Assembly: GCA_029962745.1 (NCBI GenBank)
Contig: CM057153.1
Coordinates: forward strand, 37,181,662 to 37,245,661
DNA from: Echinometra lucunter
Lineage: Eukaryota; Echinodermata; Echinoidea; Camarodonta; Echinometridae
Length of the DNA: 64,000 nucleotides
Direction of reading: 5' to 3'
Shown: positions 11,652 to 26,600 of the stretch, one piece after another
Numbering within the stretch: position 1 is the first letter of the stretch
How the letters are laid out: each line of letters opens with the position of its first letter
Program-made: the position numbers and the translations under genes
The notes under the pieces: model-generated
What the model saw: only the letters and a program-made list of their open reading frames with translations
The model's database searches: none
What the model was told of the DNA's origin: nothing

Positions 11652-14600
11652 GTCAGTATATTGCTGCTGCTTGTGGATGTATGTTTGTTATTATTAGCCT
11701 TATTTTCAAAGAATTTTAGTAGTTTACTCGCGTTGCTGTGTGAGTGTGCCAAAATGGCGTCTTGTTTTGAGTCGGAATGGTCATAGGCATTAACATGCAT
11801 GCAGAGCCAACCCGATTGAATGTGTCGCCCTGGCCCTGGTATAGTCCTGCTGCTGCTAAGTTACTTAGCTAGTCTTCTGCTGTCTTGCACTGTGGAAGTG
11901 TGAAGTGAATAATTGTTATTATCTTGATAACTTAAAGTTAACAACAATTAACTAACAGTGTTACTGTTAGAGTCGAGGTCCAAACAAGTAACAGGAACAT
12001 TAACAGTTAGATTTAGAGTCTAGAAATGAACAGATAAAAAACAACATGACGAAGATTAACAACCAGTGTTAACTTGAACTTGAGTTAGAGTCCAACAGGT
12101 ACTGTTAGTTCTTCATGATCATGTTCATGTAGGATAGGGGTCATATCCGGATAATTTAGAAAAATAAAACCTTTTCTTTTGTCTTTGGATTGAACAAAAA
12201 ATATTCATAAAATAGCACTGATCATTGTTAATATTTGTGCTTTAGAATATTATGAAACACAGAGGGTCAAATTCTCAAACGATCTGTGAAATGTTGCTTG
12301 TGAACTTCTTTAAATTTTTGTTTTGTCTGGAGTCTGGACACACAAACTGTCTGGATAGGTTGTCTGTAGGGTCTACCCAGATGTTGTGTCTGTAGTCTCC
12401 AGATAGCTTGGAAAGGTTCTGTGGAAGAGTAAAAAAAAAAATGCTAACGCTTACTTTCCACAGAGCCTGGCATTTTTTTCTATCTCGCTAACGTAGTAGC
12501 ATGTTTTGGTACCTAAGTAAGACGCCACTTAAAACTAGTGCTGTCATCAAAAAAAAAAAGAATCTCTGTCAACATGTTGTGTTAAATTCTAGCCACCAGC
12601 GACACATTGTCAACAGTCATGGTCGGAATTATTTTGAGAAATTCAAGTGTATACTCGATTCGATCAATCAATTTGTAGATATACATGTATAGGGACAGTG
12701 ATTTTCCGCGATCGCGGAAAACGGACGGAATTCGCGGAATTGGCCTTTTGAAACGGAAAGTGGCTTTTCAAACGGAAAATCGCGGAAAACGTAATTTTCC
12801 TTGAAATGCACACTGCATCAAAATTCTAGTTGCGAAATTCACATTACTAACCTTAATTTTGACGAAATTTCCACGGCAGCGAAACTTAATTTGTCAGGAA
12901 ACAAGACGCAGCAGCCAGCTGGCCACGCAATGCATCATGGTCATATTTATGATGGGTCCGATACGGACGTATCCACATGCAATACATGTATTGTGCACAT
13001 ATCTGTAAACATTCGGATGGCCTATGGAGTCGAGTGCGTTGTCATGATTGCTGCTAAGTGAGACCGTGCTTCGTAGCCATTCGGATTTCTTATTTCGTTG
13101 AGGTTTTTGGAGTAATTTTATATTGCAGTTCTGTGCTTTGTTGACTTTTCTACAGATTTCTTCCCCTTGTTCATGTCTCCTGTACTTTTTTTTAATTTTG
13201 TGACCGTTTTCTGTTCACTCGTGTGACGTGTATGTTCCTGCAGTGCTGTGTTGTTTTAGTATGTGCGGTAAGTGCATTTGACTTACTTGATTTCTATACC
13301 TCGCTCGGCCTCGGGTGATGGTTCATGGAGGAGGCTCCATTACATAACGTGTGTGACTGCCGCTGTAGTGGAGCCCACATGCACGAACCATCACCTGAGC
13401 TGAGTTGATTTTTGATCATTCACTACAAATGAAAATAGACTTATTTTGGATTAAAAAAATCATCTAAAATGATCTACAATGCGGCATGCCCACAGTGTAA
13501 GATAGTACGTGGGATCATAGTCAGAGCTGTCTTATTATAGTTGTACTAACTAGAAAACAAAAATAATGAAGGGGGTTGGGCGGGTGGACATGTTATTAAA
13601 TACGACACTTACGAGTTCAAGATCATTGTGTTTTACAGTGCTTTATTTCATGGATAAATGTGCCCTCTACGATATTTATTAAACAGTGCTTATACTCAAG
13701 TTCAAAATGGCGACTACGGGAAGATCGTTGATTGCACAAAACGATGTAAAAAAGTCCCCAAATTAGCGATGAAATCTAATTCGGTCCTAAAATAAAGCTA
13801 ATTTATCGGAAGGTAAGGATGTATATTTGTTAAAGGTGTTTTTAAAAATAGCTTTTAAGCTCGTATCTCTTCGATTAAAGTGGATTCTAGAACAGTGATG
13901 GTACAGTAGCAGATACGAAGTTTGCCCAGTGCGGTATTGCAATGGTATACCGGTAATTTGCATTGACTTCTATGTAAACGGAATTGGCAATTTTTCTTGT
14001 ACACAAAGTCTATGGGGAAACGGAAATTCCGTTTTCTGACCTGCTGAAACGGAATTTAAGATTTTATGAAACGGAAAACGCATTTTTTTGAAACGGAAAA
14101 TCACTGTCCCTACATGTACTACGTACTGCCAGTACTACTGGTTCTTGAAGCTGCAGCGAGTGCAGTCGCTGTGGTGTGTCATATTTCATTGAACCACACA
14201 GTGAGCTGCCAATCTGCAGCAAAGCAAATTTGTACTCCAGAGCTGGTAAAAACTCTCTGGTGTTGGTGTTTCCTTTTCTTATGCAGATCGAATATGGTGA
14301 CTATCTGGCGCATGCGCATCGGTTCACACGTAGATGTGATCGATCTTGCAGACGTTTTTATGAAATTTTCAGTGAATCAACACGGAAAATTTCGTAAAAA
14401 CGTCTTCAACAATTTCAACATTAAACATGTACTCCCGTATTTTAAGTTGATTTCCGTACGAAATATGGAAAATGGGTACTACTTGGCAGCTAAAACACTC
14501 TTGTTTTTAAAATCAAGTTTACAATTTTTTTCTCCTGAGGACGGTAAGAACATGCTTACCGAAACGTTGAGAGTGAGTAGGTCCTTTTCAGGACCATACT

Positions 14601-17600
14601 CATCTTCAAGAAAGAATACTTGGTGTACTGTGAAGCCTTCCACATCCATTCGAACCAAGAACATATTTGTGGGTTCTTAAATTTGTGCTGCTCAATTACA
14701 CACTTGCAAAAGTGCAAGATTTGATAAGATATTTCAATGCATGACATTAGTTTTTTCTGCCCTAGCTACATGTACATGTACATGTATAGTTCTGAAATGG
14801 TTAGATTTGAATACAAATTACTAGTTACTGTTTTCCTGTAGCAGTGTTTATGGCAATATCGTACAATACAGCTACATGCAGTATTGTCACGAATGCGGCT
14901 CCATTAACCCATTCATGACAGGAATTATTTAAAGCCTAATTTGATCAGCTTTTATTCCTCAAATTGGCAACACCAACATTTTTATTTTATTGCTACATTT
15001 TTCTTATGAAACGTCATGTATCTGAAATGAATATAAATTGACAGAAATTATGATGAAAAGTCAAAAAGTTGCCAATTTGCAGGGGAAAACGGTGATTTTG
15101 AACTTTCTATCACATTGCCAATTTAAGGATTTTAATGCTTATTTTCCTTTAAAAAATTTTCAGCATCAAACAATGAATATTGACGCAACCAAAATGGGCA
15201 CAGTTAGTGTAGAATTTTTTGCTCTTTCTGCTCATGTATTCGGTATTATTTTTAGGGCTTTGCATCAAAAGATATTAGGCCAAACCACAAAATGTGGACC
15301 TCTGTCACGGATGGGTTAAATATTTCCCGCACACATGCCATCCATTCAAATGCATACGGCAGGACATCTCTACACACAAACTGTACAATGAATTGGATTC
15401 AGTCATGTAACTAACCAGCTGAAGCTCGCAATTCAGCATTCATTTAAAAACAGGCATAATAAATCATGCTAATATTTTCGTGAGTTCTAGAATTCGCATT
15501 TGCCAAAAATAGTGCGAAATCTGCAAAAATTAATGTACCACGAATATTTCTGCATGTAGAGTGTCCTGCCAGAATGGCATGTTTCATTACAAAAGAATAA
15601 GACAACTATGTGTTTTTGCACACATAGGTGCTGGGACAGAATGTGAAGGCATTCTAGCCATACATGCTGTTCATGCTTTTACTGCAGTGCATTTTCTCCA
15701 ATTGTATCTTTTGCTTGTGCTGTGAAAATTTTTGCTAGATATTAGTAGCTGATATTTTAACCATTTAAAGACAATTTAACCAAGTCTCTAACTAACAAAT
15801 TTGTGTTCTTTTGAAATCAGTGTTGCATATTTTCAAATTTCCATAGATTGTACATAAGTTGTGGACATGAAGGAATATAGTCATAACTCGTATTTCATTT
15901 TGAAATCATGTTTGGACAAGAGTTTCATATTTTACTGGCCTTGTTGTGAAGGCAAACATTTATTTTGTTTAGAAGTCTACTAGTCACAACTCAACTTTGA
16001 AATCAGCAGAACACTGACCTCTATTCCCCAAATTCAGATCAGAGCTCTATGCTTTGTGCAGTTGAGCTGGTCCAGTAGCAATCTGCCAAGGTTTTGCAAG
16101 TGTGCAAGTTTGTAATAAAGTGTGTAAGGTTGTCAGTGAAGAAGGGGAGGTTATGAATAACCTCGCATCAAAATGCATGTACCTGTAGTTCTGTACAAGC
16201 ATATTTGCTGACAATTGGTGTTCCCCGAACTCATGTGGCTGTCAAAGGAGCAAGCTCATGTGTCTTAAAGTCTGAAAGTTTCTCTTGGTCTAGGTAAATG
16301 AGGTCCATTTGAAGAAAAGTATAGAAATAGGATATTTTATCATTTTACAGTGCAAACAAATAAGTATTTCCAAGAATTTTGCTAATTACCGTGGTGATTT
16401 TACATGTGCAACTTAGGGTCCATTGGCGGCCAGATGGACATGCTCTGTGCGTATGATGGACTGGTGCATGCAAATAATGAATGAATAAGCTTGTTTGTAC
16501 TTGTGAATTTCCCTTTTTTATTATTTTTTTTTTTTACAATTTTCAAGTGTAAAAAATGGCTCAAAGAACGATACATGTAGGTTTGTAGGACTACATTGAA
16601 GTTGGTCCATGGTCAATCTGCCCTGTCACAGAAATAACTAAGCTAAAATGATAGGCAGTTTTTGAGCAAATTGGTGTCTACTGTGGATGGTGTTTAGTGT
16701 TTATTTCACTTGGATCTCTTTCATCCTGATCAAGGGGAATTTTCAGGCTTTTAAAAATAAGATATCACTCCATTACAGTAATATACAAATGTAGCTACAC
16801 TGTAGTTGATAAATTTTCTCATACTTAGTGAATGCAAAATAGTATCCATTTTCACCATTTTACCTGCAAGTTCGTCGTTGTTACTGCACAAAACATAACC
16901 TCTAGACTTTCACATGAAAATTTGCATTTAGGAAGTCCCTAATTTGCACTGAACAGGAAATGAGACATTTTTATTCATTTCTTAGGAAAATGCTCCATTC
17001 TTCATTGAATATGAGAGACTTGGCAGTAAAATGGCAGCTCTTTTAAACTCTTTTCAGAAGAAAGTTCCTGGCTTCATTTCACCTGATGTTTGGTGATATG
17101 TGAAATGTGGATATGCAGGCCCATTCCTATACATGTAGAACATCCTCCCTTCATCTCTCAGATCTCAATCTAGTCCTGAACTTTTTAAGCAACAATCTGT
17201 TTCATGAAGCTTATAAAAGCTAATAATTTCTTATGTTTGTCATTATGATTTGTTAATTATTGTTGAAAGGTTAAATTGTATATTAATGATGTTGTAATTT
17301 TGTCATTTTTTAAATGGTTAAATTGTGGATTTCAATTGTGAAGTGCATTGAGAATCCTTTCTAAGTTGAATTGCACTATTTAAAATATCATTGTTGTTAT
17401 TATCATTATTATTATTATTATTAAATGTGATTGTAATAAGTTCAGTTTGCATAGAACATTTGCTAGTAGTAGATCCTTGTGCAGCAGTGACCTATTTAAG
17501 ATTTAAGCCAAGAAGAAAACAAGAGAAAAAGAAGAAATGAGGGAAAACAGGAAAGTGCTGATAAATAGCATATTGTGAATAAGATCATGCATTAATCTCT

Positions 17601-20600
17601 TTATGTTGGATCAAAGGTAGACTTCTGACCAGTGTCGTATTTAGAATAAAAGGAATCATTAAAAGGTGCAGTTCATCATAAAAGTAAAAGAAATTACTTT
17701 ATTTTAAAAAACAAATTTTCCAATGATTTCTTTAAGTAAAAATGTGTTCGCAATGTAGGAGTTAACCTGTGATTAATTGCAGTCATCACAAATACACTCA
17801 CTGAAAGATTAATAGAATGATTACTGTATGTACATGCATCAGAGAATAAAGACATTTTGACAGAGGAACAGACTTTCACTAAATGGAATCTGTGAAAATA
17901 TAAAAGAAAGATAATTTTTCTATCCGAGTATAGGTACTGACAAAATATATTAGTATGAAATGTGAAGTTCTTAGATTTGATGTGAGTCCCATTGGTTCTG
18001 GTATTTATATAAAAACTTATCTATAACTTTGTGGGGATGAGTGAGTGAGGAGGATGTAGATGTGTAAAGAATTTTCATTTAATCTTCTTATTGTCTAGAA
18101 AATGGTAACCAATACATTTCATGTTCTTTCTTTTCCACAGGGAGTAATAAAGGCTTGATTTGTTCATGTAACCAAGAGGATTGCTTACTGACAAACAACT
18201 CGTGTGTCATAGAGACAGACCATGGCATATGTGTATTCAGGTTGACACGAGGCAAGTCTCAAGAAGAGATGCGTTTCTTGATGTGTGAGAACGATCCCCA
18301 TGGACCTCAGGAGAGGCTCTTCTCATGTGAGAGTCCTCCCCCTTCCCCACAGTATGTGTCCGTGTGTTGCATCGATTCTAACTACTGCAATGGTGTGCAG
18401 TTTAAAGATTTGCATCTAAGTCCATTGGAACCGTTGGACCCACCGCCAGGTAAATATCAATTTATTTTAGAGGAAATTAACTGAATTTTGAGATTGCATG
18501 TAAGTTTCAACCATTTATATTCATAGACATAGTGGAGATATCTGAGAAGCCTGCATCTTTGAACATTTTCAGATATGTCACCATATACATCTATGAATGC
18601 TGTGAATCGTCATCAGTATCTCATCATTTGTATAAAAAATTCATGGCATTCTCCCAAAGAAAATTGTATATATTTATTCATGCAGTGTCTTGAAGAGGGT
18701 ACATGTAACTGTAGTTCTGTGGCCCTGAAGCATACAGATGAAAACCGAGAGAACCCGAAAAATCTCTTCAAGTTCAAGAAACTTCTGAGCTCTCGGCAAT
18801 TCCCACCAGCCCTTTCCATTTTTTCTTTTCCTTTTGGAAGAATGCATGGTTAAGCCTTTTTGACCTGCATATACAGTATTAATTGCCAACTTAGAGGAAA
18901 AAAAAAACCCAATCTTTTCATGACACTGTTGTCCTTGTGAATCCTATCTGAATATTTTCTTAACTTTTATATTTACAGGTATAGTTTAGCCAATGATTAT
19001 TTGTACATTTATGTACAAATAACTGAGAAATACACATAAAACAAGCAAATAAACACCCCTTTAAGTCCAGGATTTTGAAATACTCTCAAATGAAATACAG
19101 TAAACTGTATTTCAACTACAAGAAAATGACATTTTCTTTATAAGATGGGTATACTTAGTAACAACTTGAGGCATGATAAGTTATGGTCCATTAATCACAA
19201 CAGCGTTCATTTTCAGACTTTGATGTGATTGATAGACCATAACTCATCACGCCTCAGTGATAATGATGTTCTAATTTGCCCATGTAATAGCTAATGTATT
19301 CGTGTTGAATTTGATATCAAATTCTTTGTATTTCACTCGTTATTTTTGGTGTTAAAAGGGCCTGAACTTTAATTTATGATTCTAATTTAGTCCAACTATA
19401 TATCCAGTGTATGCAAGAATATAGAAAATGAAAGAAAAATGAGTCTACAAAATGTACATACATGTATAGTTCTGAATGAAATATGATTGATTGCACATCA
19501 TTAAAGAGAAGTATATTGCCTTGAAATTGGCATTGCTCGATGTTTTTCGAAGCATTACGAATTGTGGTCCATTGATTATAGCAAGGTCTGAAAATTAACC
19601 TTGTTGTCTTCAGTGGACTGTAAATGCCCCAACTATCATGTCTTGTTACTTACATGTATAACCATCTTACCAACATTATTCAATTTTTTTTTAGTTCATG
19701 TACAATTTATGGTATTTCATTTGATACTATTTAAAAAATCTTAACTTAAGTTAAAAGGGAGTTAATTTGCTTGTTTTATGTATGAATTTCTCAGCATGTC
19801 TAAATAACTATTGGCTACAATACACTGTAGGTCAACTTTAGCTGATTGACTATGGAATACATTCAAGATGTTATAAAATTTGTTATAACTACTTGCCAAC
19901 TTGCAAGTAAATGGTAGAATATTTTAGTCAGCAATTATGTGAACCATACATGCTAGATAACTTCATTCATCATTTCTAATTTTTTGTTTTCTTGTGTGTG
20001 AAGTTTGGATGTGAAATGGAGGGCTGTAAGATGAGATTTTGTAATTTGGTATACTAGTCATGACATCAATATTCAGTACATACATGTACATGTATGCAAA
20101 ATGTTTGAAATGAATTTTATGTCCTTCATCTTTCCAGTGTGCAACCTTCAGTTTGATAAAATTTTCTTCTTTTATTTTCTTGTTTGTTTGTTTGTTTGTT
20201 TTGGTTTTAATTTTTTGTTTTGCTTTGTCCAAGAATTATTCTGCAATAACAGATAATATTTATCTGGTATATACCGGTACATTTTGTACATGCACGCCAT
20301 GACATAATTCTGCCAGTGACTTGAGTGAGTGCAATCAAGTATTCCTAAAATACTAGAGGCAATTTTCAATAAGAAAGAAAACACTATTTTGCATGGTTGG
20401 TTTGATGTCTCAATATCTCAAACGGTGGCAGGAAGTGAATAAGCATGATAATTGATCAATCATGAGGCATTAGTTATTTTAACGAGAAGCCTAACAGGGT
20501 TTTCTGGGCCCCCGTGTTGTTACTACATGTAGTACAGCTTGACAGGTGCGACAGTACTCTTTAAAGGGGACTAACCACTTCATTATATTTTTTCTGCTTC

Positions 20601-23600
20601 GGGTATTTGGAGGTCAATGGCAGTATTTTTCATTGAAAATATAAACTTTAGTTATTATTTAGGGAAGAGATATTATAGGGTCATATGGTCATATACCCTG
20701 ATGAAAGAAAAAGCAAGTTGCAATTTTTTTTAGATACACTCATATAAAAAATTTGCCTACACTGGGATAATCTCTGAATCAACATGTGTGTATGCCTACA
20801 TGTACATGTACATGTAGATTACATGTAGAACCATTCAATCATAGATGCTCTTCATTTTTTTTCTTATTTTATTATCTTATGGAGTTTGAGGGATGATTTG
20901 ATTGACACCCCCAGGCCCCAGATGATATACAAAATTGTTATTATTGTTTACAAGTCCCTTTCAATAAACATTTTGTCAACTGTGTATTAGTAATGTTTTT
21001 GATGCATTTTACAGGTCTGTTTGTAAATTGTATTTTACAGATCTCTCTTTAAGTTGTTTTTGTTTTTGTTTTTTGTTTTTTTGAAGAAAAAAAATACTTG
21101 CATTGAAAAATCATCTTCATCACTTTTAGTAATTATCAGTTATTTGTGAGCTAGGAACTATTCACTGCTTCTTTTAGGCAATAAAACTACACATGTACAT
21201 GTACATGTACATGTTGCCAGAGACATATTTTTGATGGATTTTGTACTAAAAATTTGGACAATTAATATTTACACACTGTAGCAATTTTTTTCAAATGCTT
21301 TCTCTAGAGAGCATACTTGGACTGCAAGACCTTGGAAGCTTTAAAAGTTTCTCTGAAAAAGAGCTTAGCTTTGTAAAGAGTGTTCACGTAAGGAGCATTG
21401 CTTGCATTCATGAACACAATACGCTTCCAGGCTAGCAGGGGTGTAGAAGTGAGCCTGCTGGCATTGTATGCTTCCCTCGTAAAATCATAGTACCAACAAC
21501 AGTACACAATTCATTGTGAGCTGTACATTCATACAGCGCCAAATTACACACATCAATCGCAGCAAAAGGACGCATTGCATCCAAAGGGTTTGCATGTGTA
21601 ATTGTGCGGTTGCAACCACATTGCACATTAGATATTCAGCTCCCTGCTACATTTATTCTGTTGTGAAGTGCATGGGAACATATTCTACTCCATGCTCTCT
21701 ATACATGTAGTCCCACACCATGCATCATTACACCCCAAATGTGTTTCACCTAGTGCTACATGTGCAGAGCTCTGATTTCATTTTTTTTTTTGGTCCACAT
21801 TAACATACAATGCCAAGGTTTCCATGGTTCTGCTACTATTTGTCGACAGAGATTGAATCATGACTAATGTCTCAGGTTCTAATTCATAATGAAGAAAAAA
21901 CACAAATGTAACCCCTTCCTTTGCTTTCCACCTGGTCTTTGAGCAATGCACATGTGTCACAAACACTGTAAATGTTCATGTACATGTACATGTAGGTACA
22001 GTACTTGTTTGAAGATTGTTTAAATGTTGATGGGAAAAGGGAATGAATTGAAAAATTTGCTGAATATGGTCTCGTATACATGTAATTGTTCTTGAATAAG
22101 AAGATATATATTACCATTCTTGTTTTTATTGATAAAAGTAATGATCAAGATTTTAAGAAAATTCCAAATTTAGGTTGAATTGTTCGTTTCTGTGTTTGAA
22201 AATATAAGGCCTGTAGATTACGTGTATTTCTCTTTCAAGAATAAAAAACAAACAAAAACAAAAAAATATACATATTGTTATTTTATTGTTTAGAATAGTT
22301 TTGATAAGTTGCTAGGCCTACATGTACATGTATATTAAAAGCACTCCGTCAAGATCTTATCTTGTTAAGAACCTCAAATTAGACATTTTGGTCAATTTGA
22401 GAATGGTTCAAATTTGTTAGAAGTTACTGTATAGTGTACTTGAATATAGCGATGATAATACTAAACCTTTCTTAAATAGTGGTTATCACATAGAACATCT
22501 TTTATGTACATGCTGCATGGGGATAAGGAGTGAGGATACATGTTCATGTAGTGAAAGATTGGAGGGATGGATTGAAATTTTAGGGTCTGTTATTCTCTTT
22601 GCATTGAGCCCTGTGTAATTTTTAATGATTATTTTGGGGTCCGGATAGAGATCTGGGGGTCCAGGTGTCCTGGGCGTGTATTGGTGTGAGCCCAGCCTTG
22701 GCAGGAGAGAAAATGTGTAAAATGATGACCTGAATCTGTGCTGGTACATGAATGTGCTGATGAAAAGTACATTCATACATTGTACATGTACATGACGTTC
22801 ATACACATGAGAATATATTTGTGTGTGCGCAGTGCGCACTTGCGCATGTGCACTGCATTACAGGCTGTGTTATGTTGAATGCCGAGCTGTAAACATTGGG
22901 TATGCCATCACTCAGTCATACAGAGGTTATCTGCAAAATAGTAGAGCGTACCTTTGCTCTGTGATTGTTTGTTCTTTATTAGACTGCTGTGAATGTCAAT
23001 ATTCCATTTTGAGGGACAGTGAGAGTTACCTTGAACATTAATAAAGCCTGGATATGCGAAAGAAAAGATGCTGTACATGAACTGCCATGTATATGTAAAT
23101 GTTCTTGTAAATATTACTTGTGTGGTTGGTTCTTGTTTTACTTGTGTATCACTGGGGGAAGATAAATGAAATGTATAAAGATGAGAATATTTTTGTTGAA
23201 ATGTACCAAATTGAGACTATAGTTTCATGCTTATTAATTTCATACAATTTAATGGCCTACATGTACAAAATGCATAATAAGCGGACAAGTTTGGGATCAT
23301 TTTGTGTGGAAATCTTGAAGGAAGCATACATGTAGGATAGCCTAGGTGCATATAAATTGTGTTTTTTATCTACATGTCGGAGACTGCTTCTGTATACAAT
23401 AATGACAGGTCAAATTGCTCTTGGGGCTGTGCAGTAGTGGGAGTGAAGTACTGCATTGTGTCTTGGATGTCAATAATAGAAGAGAAATGAAATTATAATT
23501 ACTGGTCAGCTTAGAATGATAAGGCTGAAGGGATGGGTAATCTCAATTTTAAAGGCTGATTAAGATATCCAGCAGCAAACCCTGGCGGAAAACCCCCTCA

Positions 23601-26600
23601 TTTTTTTCCGTGTTGACATACACTGTATGGCATGGTAAACTGCGCCACTTCTGATAATGAAATGTGCATTAACACATCAATAATAGTTTCTGCTCAAATA
23701 GACATTTTGCCAAAAGTTGCAGACAATCTTCTTGATCATGGTTTTCACTAAATTTATAAGAACTGATTGGTCCACACCTTTTTGCTGCCAGGTGGCAAAA
23801 ATGATAATTTTCCTTGTCTTTTCTTTTTTAACTTATATACATGTACCATTCATTTTTGTCTCACCCACCAAAGGTGAAGGCAAGACTAAAGGATCCAAAT
23901 GGCATCCATCCGTCCGTTGTTCGTCCATCACAAATGTTAAAGTTTACCTGCAAGACTCTCTTATGATGCATAACTTGGCAACTGTTGCTGCAATGGCAAC
24001 CAAACTTGGGTGATAGATGCACTTGGGGTGCATTCATGTTATGATGCCTTTGGAGGTCACATGGTAAGGTCAAAGGTCATTTGAGGTCAAACATTAAAGT
24101 TTACCTGCAAGACTCTCTTATGACAGATAACTTTGCAACCGTCCCTTACTTTTCAACCAAACTTGGGTTATAGATGCAGTAATGGGACCTGCATGTAATG
24201 GTGCTGTCGGAGGTCACGTGATAAGGTCAAAGGTCATTTGAGGTCATATGTTAAAGTTTACCTGCATGACTCTCTTATGACGCATAACTTGGCAACTGTT
24301 GCTGCAATGGCAACCAAACTTTGGTGATAGATGCACTTGGGGTGCATTCATGTTATGATGCCTTTGGAGGTCACATGGTAAGGTCAAAGGTCATTTGAGG
24401 TCAAACATTAAAGTTTACCTGCAAGACTCTCTTATGACAGATAACTTTGCAACCGTCCCTTACTTTTCAACCGAACTTGGGTTATAGATGCAGTAATGGG
24501 ACCTGCATGTAATGGTGCTGTCGGAGGTCACGTGATAAGGTCTAGGGTCATTTGAGGTCATATGTTAAAGTTTACCTGCAAGACTCTCTTATGACACATA
24601 CATGTAACTCTGCACATGTTGCTGCAATAGCAACCAAACTTGAGAAATAGATGCACTTGGGGTACATTCATGTTATGGTGCTTTCGGAGGTCACATGGTG
24701 AAGTCAAAGGTCATTTCCTTGTTAAAAAACGTGAGGATTTGCCCCATCGTATGTAAAGAACATGGTTCTCGCCAGTACATAACACCCATGGTTCCAATAC
24801 CATGCGTAAAGGATTTCAGACAAGGAAGAACCATGTGTGAAATTGCTTCACCATGCGTGGCAACAAGGGTAATAAAAATATTGGAGTATATACTCCTAAC
24901 AATAATGACTAATGTCACAGATTGTTTTGCTTTTTGGCAATGTATTTTTACTTTTATGCCATTAGTAGACAACTCCTGCTTACCAAGAAGTATTTTTCAT
25001 CCTTTTGCTGTAGCATATACTGCTGCCACACCTAACTTTAGGTGTTATTCCGTAAAATTTCCGAAAATTACGCGCTTTGCGCAGAGGGGGAACCATGTGT
25101 GGATTTTTTTCTAGTGAGAACCCTGTTAAAGAAGCCTTTATAAATAGATCTTAATGTATGTCAGGCTCTTCAGGCCAGTAGTGTTTCAGAAAGATTTAAT
25201 AGCTGCGACCAAAGCAATCAGCTGTTTTCTTTTGGCTTCCAAATCACAGTTACTCTACCATAGTTGCCATATACAATATATGTTTTGTTTGACAACAACC
25301 TTGATATTGCATTTAAGTAAAAATCCTATTTTGAGATGCAAAAATACGTGGAAGATAATTTTTAAAAAAAATGTAAATTGCAGGGTTGTATGTTCCCTAT
25401 CTTTTTGTATGTTCTTGAATTAAAACTTGGAGGAATGGGAATACATGTATATTCTGAAAGTGCTTTTTTCAGAAAGAGTTTTTGTATTTGTTTTAATGCA
25501 GCTCACAAGGGTTTGTTCAATTAGAATTGCTTACTGCTCCCACTATTTGTTGTTCCTCCTGCAGTGAAGTTCTTGGGTTTTAGAAAGCAAAAGAAGCCAC
25601 TTTCCTCTTTCATCCTTCTGTGATAGGTGATTTAAAATGTTTTCATTTTTCCATCAAGATATTAACGATCCTTCAGAGAACTGTCATCTGTTTGAAAGGA
25701 AATTTGGATTCTTCCTTCCTTGACAGACCCTGTCTCGTTACAGTTTGTCTTGAAAATTAATGGCTCCCTCTTTGTCAGGTGTTTGTGCATCTCCGATGCA
25801 TGTAGGAAAGGGCCTGTTTTCATTTGGTTCTTATGAACATGAGAGAATGTGAATGAGAAAACTTCAGAAGAGGTTTTGTAGACCAACAGGATCAGTGTGG
25901 AAATTATCACAGGAAATTGATGTCTGCAAAGGAGACAAGTCTTCCTCTCTCTCAAGCTAGCATGTAGATTAAAGGCAGTCTTAGCCATCATGTCCTGAAT
26001 TTACAATACAGGTTTACTTTAAACCATGTGGTCTAAACTATGGTGTATGCCTCCAATGTGGACTAAAAACAGGCAAAGTAAAGCACATTACTGTTTGTCC
26101 ATTGAACAAGAGGACATACATGTACGCTAAAGTACACTTATGGAGGTTTAGATGTAAACTTTTTTTTTGTGAATTCAGGCCTAGAGGTCATTTACATGTA
26201 CCCTTGAATTGTTCTGACCATCAGGAGCCTCGACTGAACCATTATTTTTTTAACAATGAAAAATCTGTCACAGAAGAGAGAAAAAAAAAAAAACCTTGAC
26301 AAAGAAAAAGTTGACATTGTATTACAATTTTGCTTCATGAGCATGAATCACTCTTACAGATGGAATATGTTACTATCAGCCTGTTTTCTTTTGATTCTGT
26401 TCACTTTCTTTTATTTGCATAATTTCTGTTCAATCTCTTGACAGTGGATTTGAAGAAAATGGTTATTAGAAGATGTAAAGTTGAAGATAGTACCTGATTG
26501 AGAGAAATTCCTTGAATATTTCAAGCATGAGAATATGAAAGCTTTTTTTTTTTCAGTGTGGGGTGAATTTCTATAGCCAAGATCATCTACATGTATTACA

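Larger units (their letters stand above)
11652..18140. other. Receptor intron 1
   Basis: A 6.5-kb intron. It contains the 1.4-kb inverted-repeat element at 12691-14111, the TTAA element at 14904-15319 and TACATGTA-rich stretches. No exon of another gene was recognised. Confidence 0.7.

Noticed and set aside
14066..14680. 204-codon frame from 14066
   Set aside because: It starts inside the end of the TIR element and crosses into unrelated intron sequence; low-complexity composition and no domain.
15038..15319. 93-codon frame, with a similar one at 43834-44052
   Set aside because: Shared because both lie in copies of the same TTAA transposon; no known domain, and the frame is shortened in copy 2.
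25662..25991. 109-codon minus-strand frame
   Set aside because: No recognisable domain, no supporting splice sites, and typical of chance frames in this intron.
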